Shown piece after piece: positions 34,176 through 42,450 of a stretch of DNA of 64,000 nt. The position numbers and the translations under genes were made by a program. The notes below the pieces were generated by a model. It was not told the origin of the DNA. It saw nothing but the letters and a program-made list of their open reading frames with translations, and made no database searches. Within the stretch, counting starts at the first letter, position 1. Each line of letters starts with the position of its first letter. Source of the DNA: Candidatus Bathyarchaeota archaeon (GTDB lineage: Archaea > Thermoproteota > Bathyarchaeia > Bathyarchaeales > Bathycorpusculaceae); contig JALHSQ010000127.1 in assembly GCA_022865885.1 (NCBI GenBank), positions 124,001-188,000 of the forward strand, written 5' to 3'.

Positions 34176-34604
34176 ATGCACCTAGACGAGTCACTGGCAC
34201 CATTTGCAGCTGCGTGGGGACTCAAAAGAGCCGGGCATAAGGTAAATCATGCCACAAGGGAAGCGCTTAATCTCTGTCTTCGAGAGGGAAGGGTAATTCT
34301 CAAAGAGAACTTCCTTTGGCCAACCGGACTTCTGAAAGTGGATGTTCGCGTTCCCGTTCCAGGCGTGCCAGAATCGATGAGGAAACCTGAATACATTCCG
34401 CCTGAAGAAATTGAAAGCGCGATGAGATTAGTTGCTCAATACGCCTTTGGCATAAGTATCGAATCACTCATAGTTGAAACTGCGAGAGTGTTTGGTATCA
34501 ACCACACAGGTGGAAAGGTTAGGGAAAGAGTTCTTGAGGCTTACAAGAAACTGTTGCGAGAAAGAAAACTCACATGCACAAATGATATCGTCACTTCTCC
34601 TTAA
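34176..34604 (+). pseudogene. DUF3320 C-terminal remnant of a large helicase-like protein
   Basis: About 142 residues (MHLDESLAPFAAAWGLKRAG to the stop). The region PEYIPPEEIESAMRLVAQYAFGISIESLIVE and the following ARVFGINHTGGKVRERV match the DUF3320 domain that ends large superfamily 1 helicase-nuclease-like proteins (DUF4011/DUF3320 type). The proteins are normally over 1,000 residues long; only the tail exists here, so it is a remnant. Nothing upstream continues it because a nuclease gene on the other strand occupies the site. A short expressed wHTH-like fragment cannot be excluded. Confidence 0.65.
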
Positions 34605-34857
34605 GCGCAACAGTAGACCAACGCGCTTGAGGTGCCTTCAAGTCATTCTTTGAAGCCAAAGCTAGAGAACCCATAAGCCCTATTATTCCCAAGATTGTTT
34701 CGGTGGCTCCAAGATTAAGAACGTACAAAGCATAGCATGTTGCAGGGACTTCTCCAGCGAAATCAATCAAGATCCATCTGATAACTATTATTGCATAGTT
34801 ACCTTCTATGAAGGAAAACTCTTCTAAGAGTCTCTCCCCAACGTCATGCTTGCTCAC
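34591..34857 (-). pseudogene. MFS transporter, N-terminal remnant
   Basis: 88 residues starting MSKHDVGERLLEEFSFIEGNY, which lines up with the start of the intact MFS protein at 21923 (DFLKREFSFISGNY, then the first two helices). It keeps helices 1 and 2 (IIVIRWILIDFAGEVPATCY and ETILGIIGLMGSLALAS) and then breaks into unrelated sequence before the second cytoplasmic loop. Its stop lies inside the DUF3320 remnant's 3' end. Confidence 0.72.
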
Positions 34858-34999
34858 TTCTTGGAAGTAAAGAGACTGAACAGCCTAATTTGATGTTCTG
34901 GAAAAAGGTGGCCAGCTCCTTGACCCATATCCGGTAAGGCCATCGCGAGTACGAGTAATGCATGGTTCCTTTTCAAGCGTGTGCTGAACTGGGTTCTCG

Positions 35000-35578
35000 C
35001 TACTCAAGCTTGTACCGCATTATTGTCCTTTTCTTGGAGGTAGAACCGCAATCCGTAAACCCTGCCTTCTGGAACATGGAGGCAAGACCTGTGTAAATGT
35101 TTGTGTCGTGCTGTTTTTCACTGGAACGATTTGGATAGCCTTCAATAATCTTGATCCCTTGCTTTCCAGCATATTTGATAGCAGCTTCCAGCAGCTTAGC
35201 TGCCATACCTTTTTGTCTAAAGGGTTTAGCCACGAAAAAGCATACTACGGACCAGACTGGCTGTCTGTCTGTGCGTTTCAGCGTTCTAGATCTTTCAAGT
35301 CTGTGGAATTCCTCTCTTGGAGATATCGAGCACCAACCGATTGGCTGCCCATCAGAATATTCCATTATGCCTGGAACTCTCCCTTGGCTCACGATGGTTT
35401 TCAGGGCTTCTTTTCTGTCGCTGCCTTTTCTTTTCTCCCATTCAGATGATGAGAGCCTCCACCACATGCACCAGCATGATCTGCATATGCTGTCTTCTCC
35501 AAAAAGCTTCTCAATGTCTTTCCATCTCTCCGAAGTCAAAGGGTGAAACGTCAGATCCATTTCTGATTCTCCGCCCAC
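35000..35578 (-). CDS. GNAT family acetyltransferase
   Basis: 192 residues, or 186 from the second Met at 35560. A complete fold: an N-terminal part with CRSCWCMWWRL, a hallmark of a GNAT subgroup, then GQPIGWCSISPREEF and the acetyl-CoA loop PFRQKGMAAKLLEAA, with the closing AGFTDCGSTSKKRTIMRY. The loop is R-x-K-G-x-A, close to the usual R-x-x-G-x-G/A. Substrate unknown. It sits between remnants, yet reads intact. Confidence 0.82.
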   Translation of the reverse strand: MGGESEMDLTFHPLTSERWKDIEKLFGEDSICRSCWCMWWRLSSSEWEKRKGSDRKEALKTIVSQGRVPGIMEYSDGQPIGWCSISPREEFHRLERSRTLKRTDRQPVWSVVCFFVAKPFRQKGMAAKLLEAAIKYAGKQGIKIIEGYPNRSSEKQHDTNIYTGLASMFQKAGFTDCGSTSKKRTIMRYKLE

Positions 35579-35694
35579 ATGACTAGATCAGGGTCAGCGT
35601 ACATTTTTCGTTCGATGTGCAATTCGCTGAAGTGCATTTATCCTTTTTGGGATTCGTATGGGATTTGCATATGAATGCATCATTCCCGTGTACT

Positions 35695-36290
35695 CTAATC
35701 TTCCCACAATTCGTCTAGTTTGATGGATTTGTCGGGGAAAATGGCTTGGTAACTGTTTACTCCAATAGGATCGTTAAGTGAGAATGGTTCTTGCCATTTG
35801 TTGTGAGTTGGCGCGCCGAAACAGATCTCTCAGATAGATCATAGATTATTGAGAAGAGGGTTCCGAAATGGTCAGTTTAGTAGTGTCCACAAAGGCCATT
35901 ATATATTTCCTTAGACAGCAGATCTCTTATGTTTTCTTCACTGATGCTTGGTGCCGTATGAGACAACGTTGTGTCGATAAGTTCCAACCTTTTCTTAGAG
36001 TTTTTCAGAATCCAATCGCTAGCATATTTCTATATCTCACCATATCTCGTAACACGTAATGGTTCGTTTGAAACAAGCATTTTTCAGTTGAGTTGTTATT
36101 AATCTGTTTCACACCACATTCTCCGTCAAAGCACTCTACTAGAGCAGAATTGCTGTTCTTGTCAGTTATCAAGAAGTTCCAGAAGCCGCTAACCGGTTTC
36201 TGCTTCAGATGCTCACTGCTTCAGCCATAGATCTGCAGTTATCACGCAGTTTGCAAGACGCCAATTCGACCTTCGTGACAACATATGTCT
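35695..36290 (-). pseudogene. C45-type autoproteolytic peptidase/acyltransferase, decayed
   Basis: No long frame exists, but three consecutive minus-strand segments follow the C45 (isopenicillin-N-acyltransferase-like) layout. In order: NCRSMAEAVSI, then (shifted) KQKPVSGFWNFLITDKNS, ALVECFDGE and TNHYVLRDM, then (shifted) LASDWILKNSKKRLELIDTT to HFGTLFSIIYDLSERS with an in-frame stop, then (shifted) FGAPTHNKWQEPFSLNDP to a stop at 35695. The N-terminal catalytic Cys half is gone. At least three frameshifts and stops rule out function. Family call by eye; the order of segments is the main support. Confidence 0.6.
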
Positions 36291-36376
36291 TGAGTCAAAG
36301 ATCCGTCAAAACATGGTGATCTGTCTAAAGACAATTAAGTGTAACAGATAGACTCTGGAAAGGTGACTTCGCAGTC

Positions 36377-36868
36377 TTGAAGAGTCTTCAACAATTCTTC
36401 CAAGCCAAACCTGTTGAGCGGCACCAGCATTTCCTATTTAATCTACTTGCCTTCCTAAGCTTTAGGAAGAGCGACTATGAGAATCGTTTCTCGATCGAAA
36501 GCCACCCTTTGAGTCCATTCGCAGCCATTCCCTACATATTATTCGCAGAGATCTATTTCTTCAGACAAAGAAGATATTTCGTCACCTTGACAGAACGAAT
36601 AATTGGAGGCATTGCGCTTCAAGAAAAGGATGATGTGCTGTATATCAGTAGCTTGGCTGTTTCCCCCTCCTACAGGAAGATCGGAGTGGCCACGTACATG
36701 TTGAACCATGCGATCGTGATGGCGAGGCAGCTTCACAAGAACGCTCTCGAACTATCAGTCTTGAAAGCAAACACGCCTGCGCTTAAGCTATACGTGAAAT
36801 CTGGTTTCAGAAAGAAGAAAGAACGAAGACGATCCTTCATCCTGCAAAAAGATGTCAAGAATATCTAG
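36377..36868 (+). CDS. GNAT family acetyltransferase (RimI-like)
   Basis: 163 residues. After an N-terminal part without clear motif, ILFAEIYFFRQRRYFVT, a central strand (IGGIALQEKDDVLYISSLAVSPSYR) leads to the acetyl-CoA loop RKIGVATYMLNHAI and the end AVLKANTPALKLYVKSGF-like stretch (LSVLKANTPALKLYVKSG), the RimI-type C-terminus. The basic tail KKKERRRSFILQKD completes it. It may acetylate N-termini of proteins; the acceptor is unknown. The start is uncertain, and the gene is a lone intact frame among remnants. Confidence 0.75.
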   Translation: MKSLQQFFQAKPVERHQHFLFNLLAFLSFRKSDYENRFSIESHPLSPFAAIPYILFAEIYFFRQRRYFVTLTERIIGGIALQEKDDVLYISSLAVSPSYRKIGVATYMLNHAIVMARQLHKNALELSVLKANTPALKLYVKSGFRKKKERRRSFILQKDVKNI

Positions 36869-37149
36869 CAGCACCAGACTGCGCCATTTTGAAGTGAAGA
36901 AAGAGCGGCGCGGGGGATGTCGTCACCTTCACCTTAGCTTAGGCTGAACTCACTCCTAAGTGGCGAAATCTCCAGCAAATCCATCTCTCTGTGTTTTCAA
37001 CGTTAGTCACATCCTGCGGATATTCACACGCAAGCATTTCAACTCTCACAGAAGGCGTCATTCTGATGCTGTTTTCTCACTTTCCAACCAAAACGTTGTC
37101 GCGTTAGGCGTAATAGTGACCAAATACGTGCTGTCTGTTAGAGTGGGAG

Positions 37150-37619
37150 TCAGTTCGCCATCTTTATGATGGCAAGCTTTTCCACGTTACAAACATCTTC
37201 GGCACTTCTAACTTCAAGCCTCGCACCTCTGCCCTCAGCATACTTCTTTGCGCTGTCGATGATTCTTAGAACAGGCACAGGAAATTGCTTTCATGAGCAA
37301 ACTTGATAGCCTTCTCACCTAGGGCAAAGGAGACTAAGGAGTAACCATGGCATGGGGTCATGTAGAGAATGGTTCTCTTCTCCTGCTTGAGTCGCAGTCC
37401 TCACCCTGTTTTCTTGCTAGTGAACCCCCATTCCATTGACAGAGGAGCAAACCTCGATGCAACGAGTCTTTTCAATTTTTTTTTCCAAAAGACAAACGGT
37501 CCTCCGAGTGTTGTTGCTAAATCGGCATCTCCCGGCGGTTTTGACTTGTCGTCAAATGAGCTTAACGTAATTCTCTGCCACCTGTACACACAATCAAACC
37601 CTTCGATCACATGCGTCAT
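37150..37619 (-). pseudogene. Unidentified gene with an in-frame stop and a frameshift
   Basis: Begins MTHVIEGFDCVYRWQRIT at 37619 and continues SFDDKSKPPGDADLATTLGG, then meets TGA at 37401-37403. The same frame goes on (LRLKQEKRTILYMTPCHGYSLVS) to AHESN, where one base is missing; in the next frame PVPVLRIIDSAKKYAEGRG and ARLEVRSAEDVCNVEKL run to a TGA at 37150. The whole would be about 155 residues. No family recognised. TGA recoding is unlikely because a second lesion is present. Confidence 0.5.
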
Positions 37620-38523
37620 TATTTCTTTGCTTTTGCTTGATACATGGTTATAACCACTACGGCCGCTAGAATTACACCTGCAGCTATTACGTTTCGCAGG
37701 GTCAACGATTCATTGTTAAGTCCCCATCCCAGAAGCATCGCCACGACTGGGTTCACATAAGCGTAAGTTGAAACTCTGGCGGGTGTCGTCACCTTCAAGA
37801 GCCAAATGTAAGAAGTGAACGCGACAAGAGAACCAAACACGATCAGGTAAACCCAAGAAAGCATTGAAAGAACAGATACTTGATCCAGCCTAAGCCTTGT
37901 CCATTCTCCAGCCACTAAGCTTGCTACAAGCAATAGTATTCCGCCTGCAACCATTTCCATTGCAGTAGCTAATAATGGAGAAGAAGGAAGTCGGGCTGAA
38001 CGAGAGTAAAGAGACCCATTGGCCCAAAAGAAGGCCCCCACCACCAGTACCACAGCACTTGCAAGATCAACATGACTTTCACCTAAACTCTTCACGCCGC
38101 CAGCGAGCAAAGCGACTCCCACAAACCCCAGCATTAGCCCCGCGGTAACTCTCACATTTGGCCTAGAGCCACCGCGCAACCAGCCCGAAAGCACCATCCA
38201 CAAGGGCACAGTGGCAATCAGCAACGCCGTCAAACCGGAAGGCACCCATTGCTCTGCCCACACAACCGCACCATGACCACCCAACAGCATCAACCCGCCA
38301 ATCAGAAACGCACTCCCCAATGCGACGAAGACGGTTGAGAAGCACCACGCAGCGACGCCCAAGCGTATAGCATTAGTCCTGCGACAAGGAAACGCGTACT
38401 TGCCATGAAAAATGGTGGAAGCGTCTCAATAACGAAACTGATAGCCAGATAGGTTGAGCCCCAGATGATGTAGACTGCTGCAAACGCTGCCGCCACCCGC
38501 AATCGCAGATTTACCACCGCCAA
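37619..38523 (-). pseudogene. EamA/DMT-family permease, broken by one frameshift
   Basis: Two frames complete one ten-helix drug/metabolite transporter. The first (38523-38302) gives AAFAAVYIIWGSTYLAISF and RFLVAGLMLYAW, the start of the YedA-like EamA family. The second continues LIGGLMLLGGHGAVVWAEQ and ends VVITMYQAKAKK. A run of four C at 38314-38317 would need five to restore the frame (HWG into SAFLIGG). The rest is intact, including the second EamA repeat (AYVNPVVAMLLGWGLNNE). Probable exporter of small metabolites if functional. Could be a homopolymer sequencing error. Confidence 0.8.
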
Positions 38524-38634
38524 ATCCTCCTCACGCTTCCAATATAGTTGTTTTGCCCGTCAATCTCCGAAGAAAATGAAGCATCCATGATTTGGCCCAG
38601 TCTCCAGAAGCCACTATTATGCAATAGCCATTGG

Positions 38635-38751
38635 CGGGCCCGAGGGGATTTGAACCCCTGTTCTCCGGCTTTCTTCCACACACGTGTGCCCGGAGGCTTA
38701 CGCATCATTTCGCTTGATTCGACGCCTTAATCCTGACTGGGCTACGGGCCC
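38635..38751 (-). tRNA. tRNA-Arg (anticodon CCG) with two introns
   Basis: On the minus strand the acceptor GGGCCCG/CGGGCCC, D arm and T arm (AGGGG/CCCCT) are plain, but the anticodon arm is split. Removing 22 bases at 38698-38719 (intron between positions 29 and 30) and 19 bases at 38671-38689 (intron at 37/38) gives the stem TCGGC/GCCGG around CTCCGGA, anticodon CCG. This matches the sister tRNA-Arg(GCG) base for base in the arm design. CCA is encoded (38632-38634). Intron ends are inferred and may shift by a base or two. Confidence 0.82.
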
Positions 38752-38879
38752 CCGAAATAGGATTAGACACTAGTAGAAATAATCGTTACTGTGTAGCCTC
38801 TACGCAATCAGTTTTGAGATTGGTTGACCAGTCAGGAGAGAGATCAGCAAGAAGGATTGGTTCCTACTGGATGTGAATA

Positions 38880-39380
38880 CTATGGTTCAACCAGTTCCTC
38901 GTTTATCCACCATGCCTTCTTCTTTCCCGATTTCTCTCCTGCGTAATAGTCTATTATGGGCTTTCCCAGCTGCTTCCTCGATGTCTTTTGTATCCTTCTC
39001 AGTCTATTCAGGATCAGCCATCTGTTTGTTTTCAGATAGTCTGCTAACTCTGGAGTGGTCGCCCCTTTGTAATGGGACAGAAAGTCGATTATCTTATTAT
39101 CCGTATCATCTATCGCGAACGTGTGAGGGTTTGTCTTTCCCCGTTCATATGTCAACAATTCCAGACTTGCCAGATATTTCCTGATCTCTGAAAACTCCTT
39201 CTCCATTCTTTCCATTCTCTGTTCCAATTCCAGTATTTTATCAGCTTTCGGCGTCTTCTGCAGCTTCTCCACTATGGCATCTCTGATGAAATCGCTCCTC
39301 TCTCCTTCAGGGACACGCAGAAGCATTTCATCGTAGACTGTTTCCAATATCTTCGCCGAAATAGCTCTCAACTCAACCAT
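38880..39380 (-). CDS. Ribbon-helix-helix plus winged-helix regulator
   Basis: 166 residues from ATG 39380, preceded by GAGGGCGC; an ATG at 39401 is a longer alternative. The N-terminus looks like a ribbon-helix-helix (ISAKILETVYDEMLLRVPEG, RSDFIRDAIVEKL); a coiled coil follows (KILELEQRMERMEKEFSEIR), then a winged helix (KIIDFLSHYKGATTPELADYLKTN) and a basic tail with IDYYAGEKSGKKKAWW. Multi-domain regulators like this are usual in archaeal plasmids and proviruses. It stands just past the intron-bearing tRNA-Arg and may be a left-over of an element. Confidence 0.7.
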   Translation of the reverse strand: MVELRAISAKILETVYDEMLLRVPEGERSDFIRDAIVEKLQKTPKADKILELEQRMERMEKEFSEIRKYLASLELLTYERGKTNPHTFAIDDTDNKIIDFLSHYKGATTPELADYLKTNRWLILNRLRRIQKTSRKQLGKPIIDYYAGEKSGKKKAWWINEELVEP

Positions 39381-39451
39381 AATAGCGCCCTCGTCATTCA
39401 ATTATAGGCCTTATTGTTTTATGATTCTTTTGCTAATTCTTCCTTCAGATT

Positions 39452-39660
39452 CTTGGGGGCACCACTCCGACTCCGAAACGAGACGTTGCCAAGTTGTTGG
39501 ATGTGCCTAAAGAAACCATGATTTCCTTAACCGAATGTGGCGTGTGCTCTCTGGCAGGCTATCGCACTACGCCAAAATCCGTTTTCGATGCGGCAGAAGA
39601 AGAGCCTCAAGGATATGAAAGAGCGAGGTTTGATAAACAGTTTCACGTCAGCTTACGAGT
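39452..39660 (+). pseudogene. Unidentified coding remnant
   Basis: A plus-strand frame, without a good start, reads LGGTTPTPKRDVAKLLDVPK, then ETMISLTECGVCSLAGYRTT and PKSVFDAAEEEPQGYERARF before turning into antisense of the DUF5752 gene. Its composition is that of a soluble protein fragment. Family not recognised. Confidence 0.35.
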
Positions 39661-39662
39661 AG

Positions 39663-40229
39663 TTACTGCTCATTTGGGTTTGTCTGCTTTCGTAGCTTCA
39701 CGAGTTCATCGTATCGATTTCTTACAAATCCATGCAGTTTCTTACGCAATTCCTCTCCAGCCATCTTCTGCTCTCTGATGAGGAGCGTTTTGCGTGCTAA
39801 CTCAACATCACCCAACCCATTAAACCAACTCTCAAAGTCTCCACGGTTGACATGAAACTCTACTGAGCTTGCGTCGATAGTCGTGATCTTGTCACAGAAA
39901 TCTTGAAGACTCGTCGCGTTAACGTTTAAGGCCTTTCCGTAGTCAGCGTAGAAGTGAAACGACTTCTCCATTGGCAAATAGGTCAAAATCTTGGAGGCTT
40001 TTTCCTTATCGATCTCTGGCAGACCCAGCGTTTTCTTGCCTTTCTCTGTTATGTTGTAGAGTCCTTTCTCAGATGATTCCAAGAATCCCAAGCGAGTCAG
40101 ACCGATTATGTGCATCATAATGGAAGGGAAGTTAACGCCAGTGCCCTTTGCTATTTCTGCGGCTCTAGCTGGTCTTTCCAGTACCCACGTGGTTTCAAGT
40201 ATTAATCGTTTAACAGGCGACATGCTCAT
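39663..40229 (-). CDS. Winged-helix protein with DUF5752 domain
   Basis: 188 residues. The first 75 form a winged helix (PVKRLILETTWVLERPARAAEIAKG, then IGLTRLGFLESSEKGLYNITEKG). From about residue 90, LPMEKSFHFYADYGKALNVN, ATSLQDFCDKITTIDASSVEF and HVNRGDFESWFNGLGDVELA are the DUF5752 signature. DUF5752 proteins lie near glycosyltransferases and trehalose/glycogen genes in archaea; here a GT4 enzyme is just beyond on the other strand. A regulatory role tied to glycan synthesis is inferred. Confidence 0.82.
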   Translation of the reverse strand: MSMSPVKRLILETTWVLERPARAAEIAKGTGVNFPSIMMHIIGLTRLGFLESSEKGLYNITEKGKKTLGLPEIDKEKASKILTYLPMEKSFHFYADYGKALNVNATSLQDFCDKITTIDASSVEFHVNRGDFESWFNGLGDVELARKTLLIREQKMAGEELRKKLHGFVRNRYDELVKLRKQTNPNEQ

Positions 40230-40258
40230 CTTTCTTCGCCTCTTCTACCTCTATATGC

Positions 40259-40447
40259 GTGTGCCTAATATGTTTTTCAATTTTCCCTGTCACTCATGAG
40301 TACTCAGTACGAAGCTCACAAATTTACAACAAGCTCTCAGATCTAACACCGCCAGATCAAGAGGAGAAATCTGATGACCAACTGAAGTTTCTTCAGATAC
40401 TCGATTTCGCCGTAACGGAGCTGAATGAACAAGAACACGATCGCTAA
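40259..40447 (+). CDS. Possible small protein, weak
   Basis: 62 codons ending QILDFAVTELNEQEHDR; the second half (YNKLSDLTPPDQEEKSDDQL) looks like a real charged protein, the first half does not. The start is doubtful. It may be a real small partner of the GT4/DUF5752 pair or a remnant. Confidence 0.3.
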   Translation: MCLICFSIFPVTHEYSVRSSQIYNKLSDLTPPDQEEKSDDQLKFLQILDFAVTELNEQEHDR

Positions 40448-40556
40448 CAAAGTTGGCTAACCGTCAGAGCAAGGATAGTTATCAGTGATTAGGAAACTAA
40501 ATAAGCCATGCTTCAATAAGCAATAGAACGACACCAGACAAATCATAGAACAGTGA

Positions 40557-41852
40557 ATGATTATGAAGATGGCTGTGCTCGTATACGAATACCCACCGAA
40601 AATCGTAGGTGGCTTAGGAACATACGCAGCTGAAATCACCAGAAAATTTGTCTTGACAGATAACGATGTTACAGTTTTCACGATGAACGATGATGCTGGC
40701 AGCCTTCCCACGCGAGAAATCTGGCGAGGAATAGAAATCCACCGCCCACTACATATAGACATCTCTGACTCACTCCCAGACGTAATCGCAGAAGACATCA
40801 AGAAATGGGGCAGAGGCATTCATCTATTCTCCAAAATACTTGTCTACAACTATCTGAGTGCCTCAAAACTCGTTAATGAACTCATCAGAAAGGAAAGCAT
40901 AAGATATGACATCGTGATTGCGCATGATTGGCTCTCAGCCATCGGCGGAATGACAGTCAAGAGGGAAATCGGTCTTCCCCTAGCGTTCCATGTACACTCA
41001 ACTGAAAAGGGCAGAACTCTCGGAAACGGCTCAGAAGTCGTAAGCAACATCGAGCTCCACTGTGCTATGGCGGCTGATGTAATCGTAACAGTTTCTTATG
41101 CAATGAAAGATGAACTGACAAGTCTGGGCTTTCCACGAGACAAGATTCAAGTATGCTACAACGGAGTCGACCCACAAAAATACAATCCGGAAACACTGGA
41201 TCCTGAACAAGTGAAGAAAATCCGAACCCTTTACAGCATCAAAGACAATGAGCTTATGATACTGTTCCTCGGCAGACTAGTCGGCGTCAAGGGAGTCGAC
41301 AAACTCATAATGGCAATGCCGCACATATTGCAGAAAACCCCCAATGCACGACTAGTTATCGTAGGATTAGGCGACTTGCAGGAATATCTCTCTAACCTGG
41401 TCAAAGCTACGAAAATGCAGGACTATGTCAAATTCCGTTTCGACTTCATCTCTGAGGAAGAGCGAATTCTCCATTATGCTGCTTGTGACGTAGCAGTTTT
41501 CCCGAGCCTCTACGAACCTTTTGGAATAGTTGTGCTCGAAGCCATGAGTATGGAACGTCCAGTGGTCGTAGGTGGAGCTGGCGTCAGTGGAATGCGAGAG
41601 ATAGTCATCTGCTGCGGAGAAGAGCAATGCGGTTACCATGTTAACCCAAGTAACCCGGCAGACATTGCGTGGGGCATAAATGGCGCCTTAGAGAGCCCGG
41701 AGAAGAGTAAATGGCTTGGAAAGAATGGAAGGCGTAGGGTTCTCGCCGAATTCACATGGGACAAAGTTGCTGAGAAAACGCTAGAAGTCTATGAACAGAC
41801 GCTTAAACAGCGAAAAGCGGGTGCGACGTCGTCTCCAACGACGAATCCTTGA
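40557..41852 (+). CDS. Glycosyltransferase family 4 (glycogen/starch synthase-like)
   Basis: 431 residues, starting with an ATG directly before KMAVLVYEYPPKIVGGLGTYAAEIT. This PPxxGGLGTYxxE start is that of archaeal GT4/GT5-like synthases binding the acceptor. The donor-binding domain has ILFLGRLVGVKGVDKLI, and the EPFGIVVLEAM loop gives the E-x7-E motif of retaining GT4 enzymes. It transfers a sugar from a nucleotide sugar to a glycan; the product is unknown (glycogen-like or trehalose-related). DUF5752 regulator upstream, divergent. The integrated element begins about 100 bases downstream. Confidence 0.9.
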   Translation: MIMKMAVLVYEYPPKIVGGLGTYAAEITRKFVLTDNDVTVFTMNDDAGSLPTREIWRGIEIHRPLHIDISDSLPDVIAEDIKKWGRGIHLFSKILVYNYLSASKLVNELIRKESIRYDIVIAHDWLSAIGGMTVKREIGLPLAFHVHSTEKGRTLGNGSEVVSNIELHCAMAADVIVTVSYAMKDELTSLGFPRDKIQVCYNGVDPQKYNPETLDPEQVKKIRTLYSIKDNELMILFLGRLVGVKGVDKLIMAMPHILQKTPNARLVIVGLGDLQEYLSNLVKATKMQDYVKFRFDFISEEERILHYAACDVAVFPSLYEPFGIVVLEAMSMERPVVVGGAGVSGMREIVICCGEEQCGYHVNPSNPADIAWGINGALESPEKSKWLGKNGRRRVLAEFTWDKVAEKTLEVYEQTLKQRKAGATSSPTTNP

Positions 41853-41955
41853 GTCTCAATGTGACGGATTCCAGAAGGCACTTAAGCGCTGTTTTTGTTG
41901 GTAAAGCTTAGTTTAGAACCTAAGGCACTACTAAGGTTTGTTTTTTTCTGAGTTT

Positions 41956-42089
41956 TGTATTCCACTTTTCTTAAAGGTTTGTGCTTCTTTTTCGATTCTG
42001 ACGATGCGTAAGACCGCTTTCAAAAGTGGAATACACGAGACAAAAACTTGTATTCCACAATGGACAAAAGAGCCTCATGTGGAATCCAC
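41956..42089. repeat. Cluster of GTGGAAT boxes at the left end of the element
   Basis: TGTATTCCAC at 41956-41965 and 42049-42058 faces its inverse GTGGAATACA at 42026-42035. The copies at 42026 and 42049 form a perfect 10-bp inverted repeat with a 13-base spacer. A fourth, GTGGAATCCAC, is at 42079-42089 and is itself palindromic around one base. Four boxes in 134 bases are not part of any gene and suggest protein binding (origin, operator or integration accessory site). Confidence 0.65.
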
Positions 42090-42450
42090 AGGGAAAGCGA
42101 TCACGTCTCACGGTGTTCGCACATATATTTACGCCTTTCCCATGTTTCCGTATGACTGTCGAGCATATAGCCCATTGATTATCCGAAACGAAACACCCTG
42201 CTACAAATCTACGCCATGGGTTTCTATCTTGCATCAAATCAGATTGCCACGAACGTACACAGCACTTTTACACAGAACGCAAGTTTACACCAACATGTTA
42301 ATCATGGAAACCGCCCTTTTCGGAAGAGAACCCAGAAGCTATTTTTACTAACATTTCATGGAATTTCTTAGCTTTTGCGTGCTAACAACCTAAGAAACTA
42401 ACGGCAGGTCAAACTTAAATTCGTAGCGCCAGAGAATACTCTGATGCGTC
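42090..42450. other. Non-coding left arm of the element
   Basis: About 360 bases. The frames present are not protein-like. It holds the TTTCTTAG/CTAAGAAA inverted pair (42364-42371 and 42390-42397) and the 14-bp repeat, and a TTAAAT box near 42415 about 35 bases before the first gene. Confidence 0.45.
42388..42401 (+). repeat. 14-bp direct repeat, copy 1
   Basis: ACCTAAGAAACTAA, identical to 45598-45611. Copy 1 lies about 50 bases before the first element gene and upstream of its TATA-like box. Confidence 0.75.

Noticed and set aside
35868-36059. 63-codon plus-strand frame
   Set aside because: Antisense to the decayed C45 gene; not protein-like.
37401-37403. TGA read as selenocysteine in the 37150-37619 gene
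   Set aside because: A second lesion (missing base at AHESN) is also present and no selenocysteine insertion element was noticed.
38635-38751. Interpretation as a long-variable-arm tRNA-Leu
   Set aside because: The T stem lies about 40 bases too far from any possible variable arm, whereas the two-intron tRNA-Arg model gives all stems with an anticodon matching its sister gene.
42026-42058. Inverted repeat as a transcription terminator
   Set aside because: No T-run follows, and two more boxes of the same sequence lie nearby, which fits protein binding better.
41938-42351. 137-codon plus-strand frame at the left end of the element
   Set aside because: Runs straight through the GTGGAAT repeats, no ribosome site, Cys/Tyr/Phe-rich chance composition.
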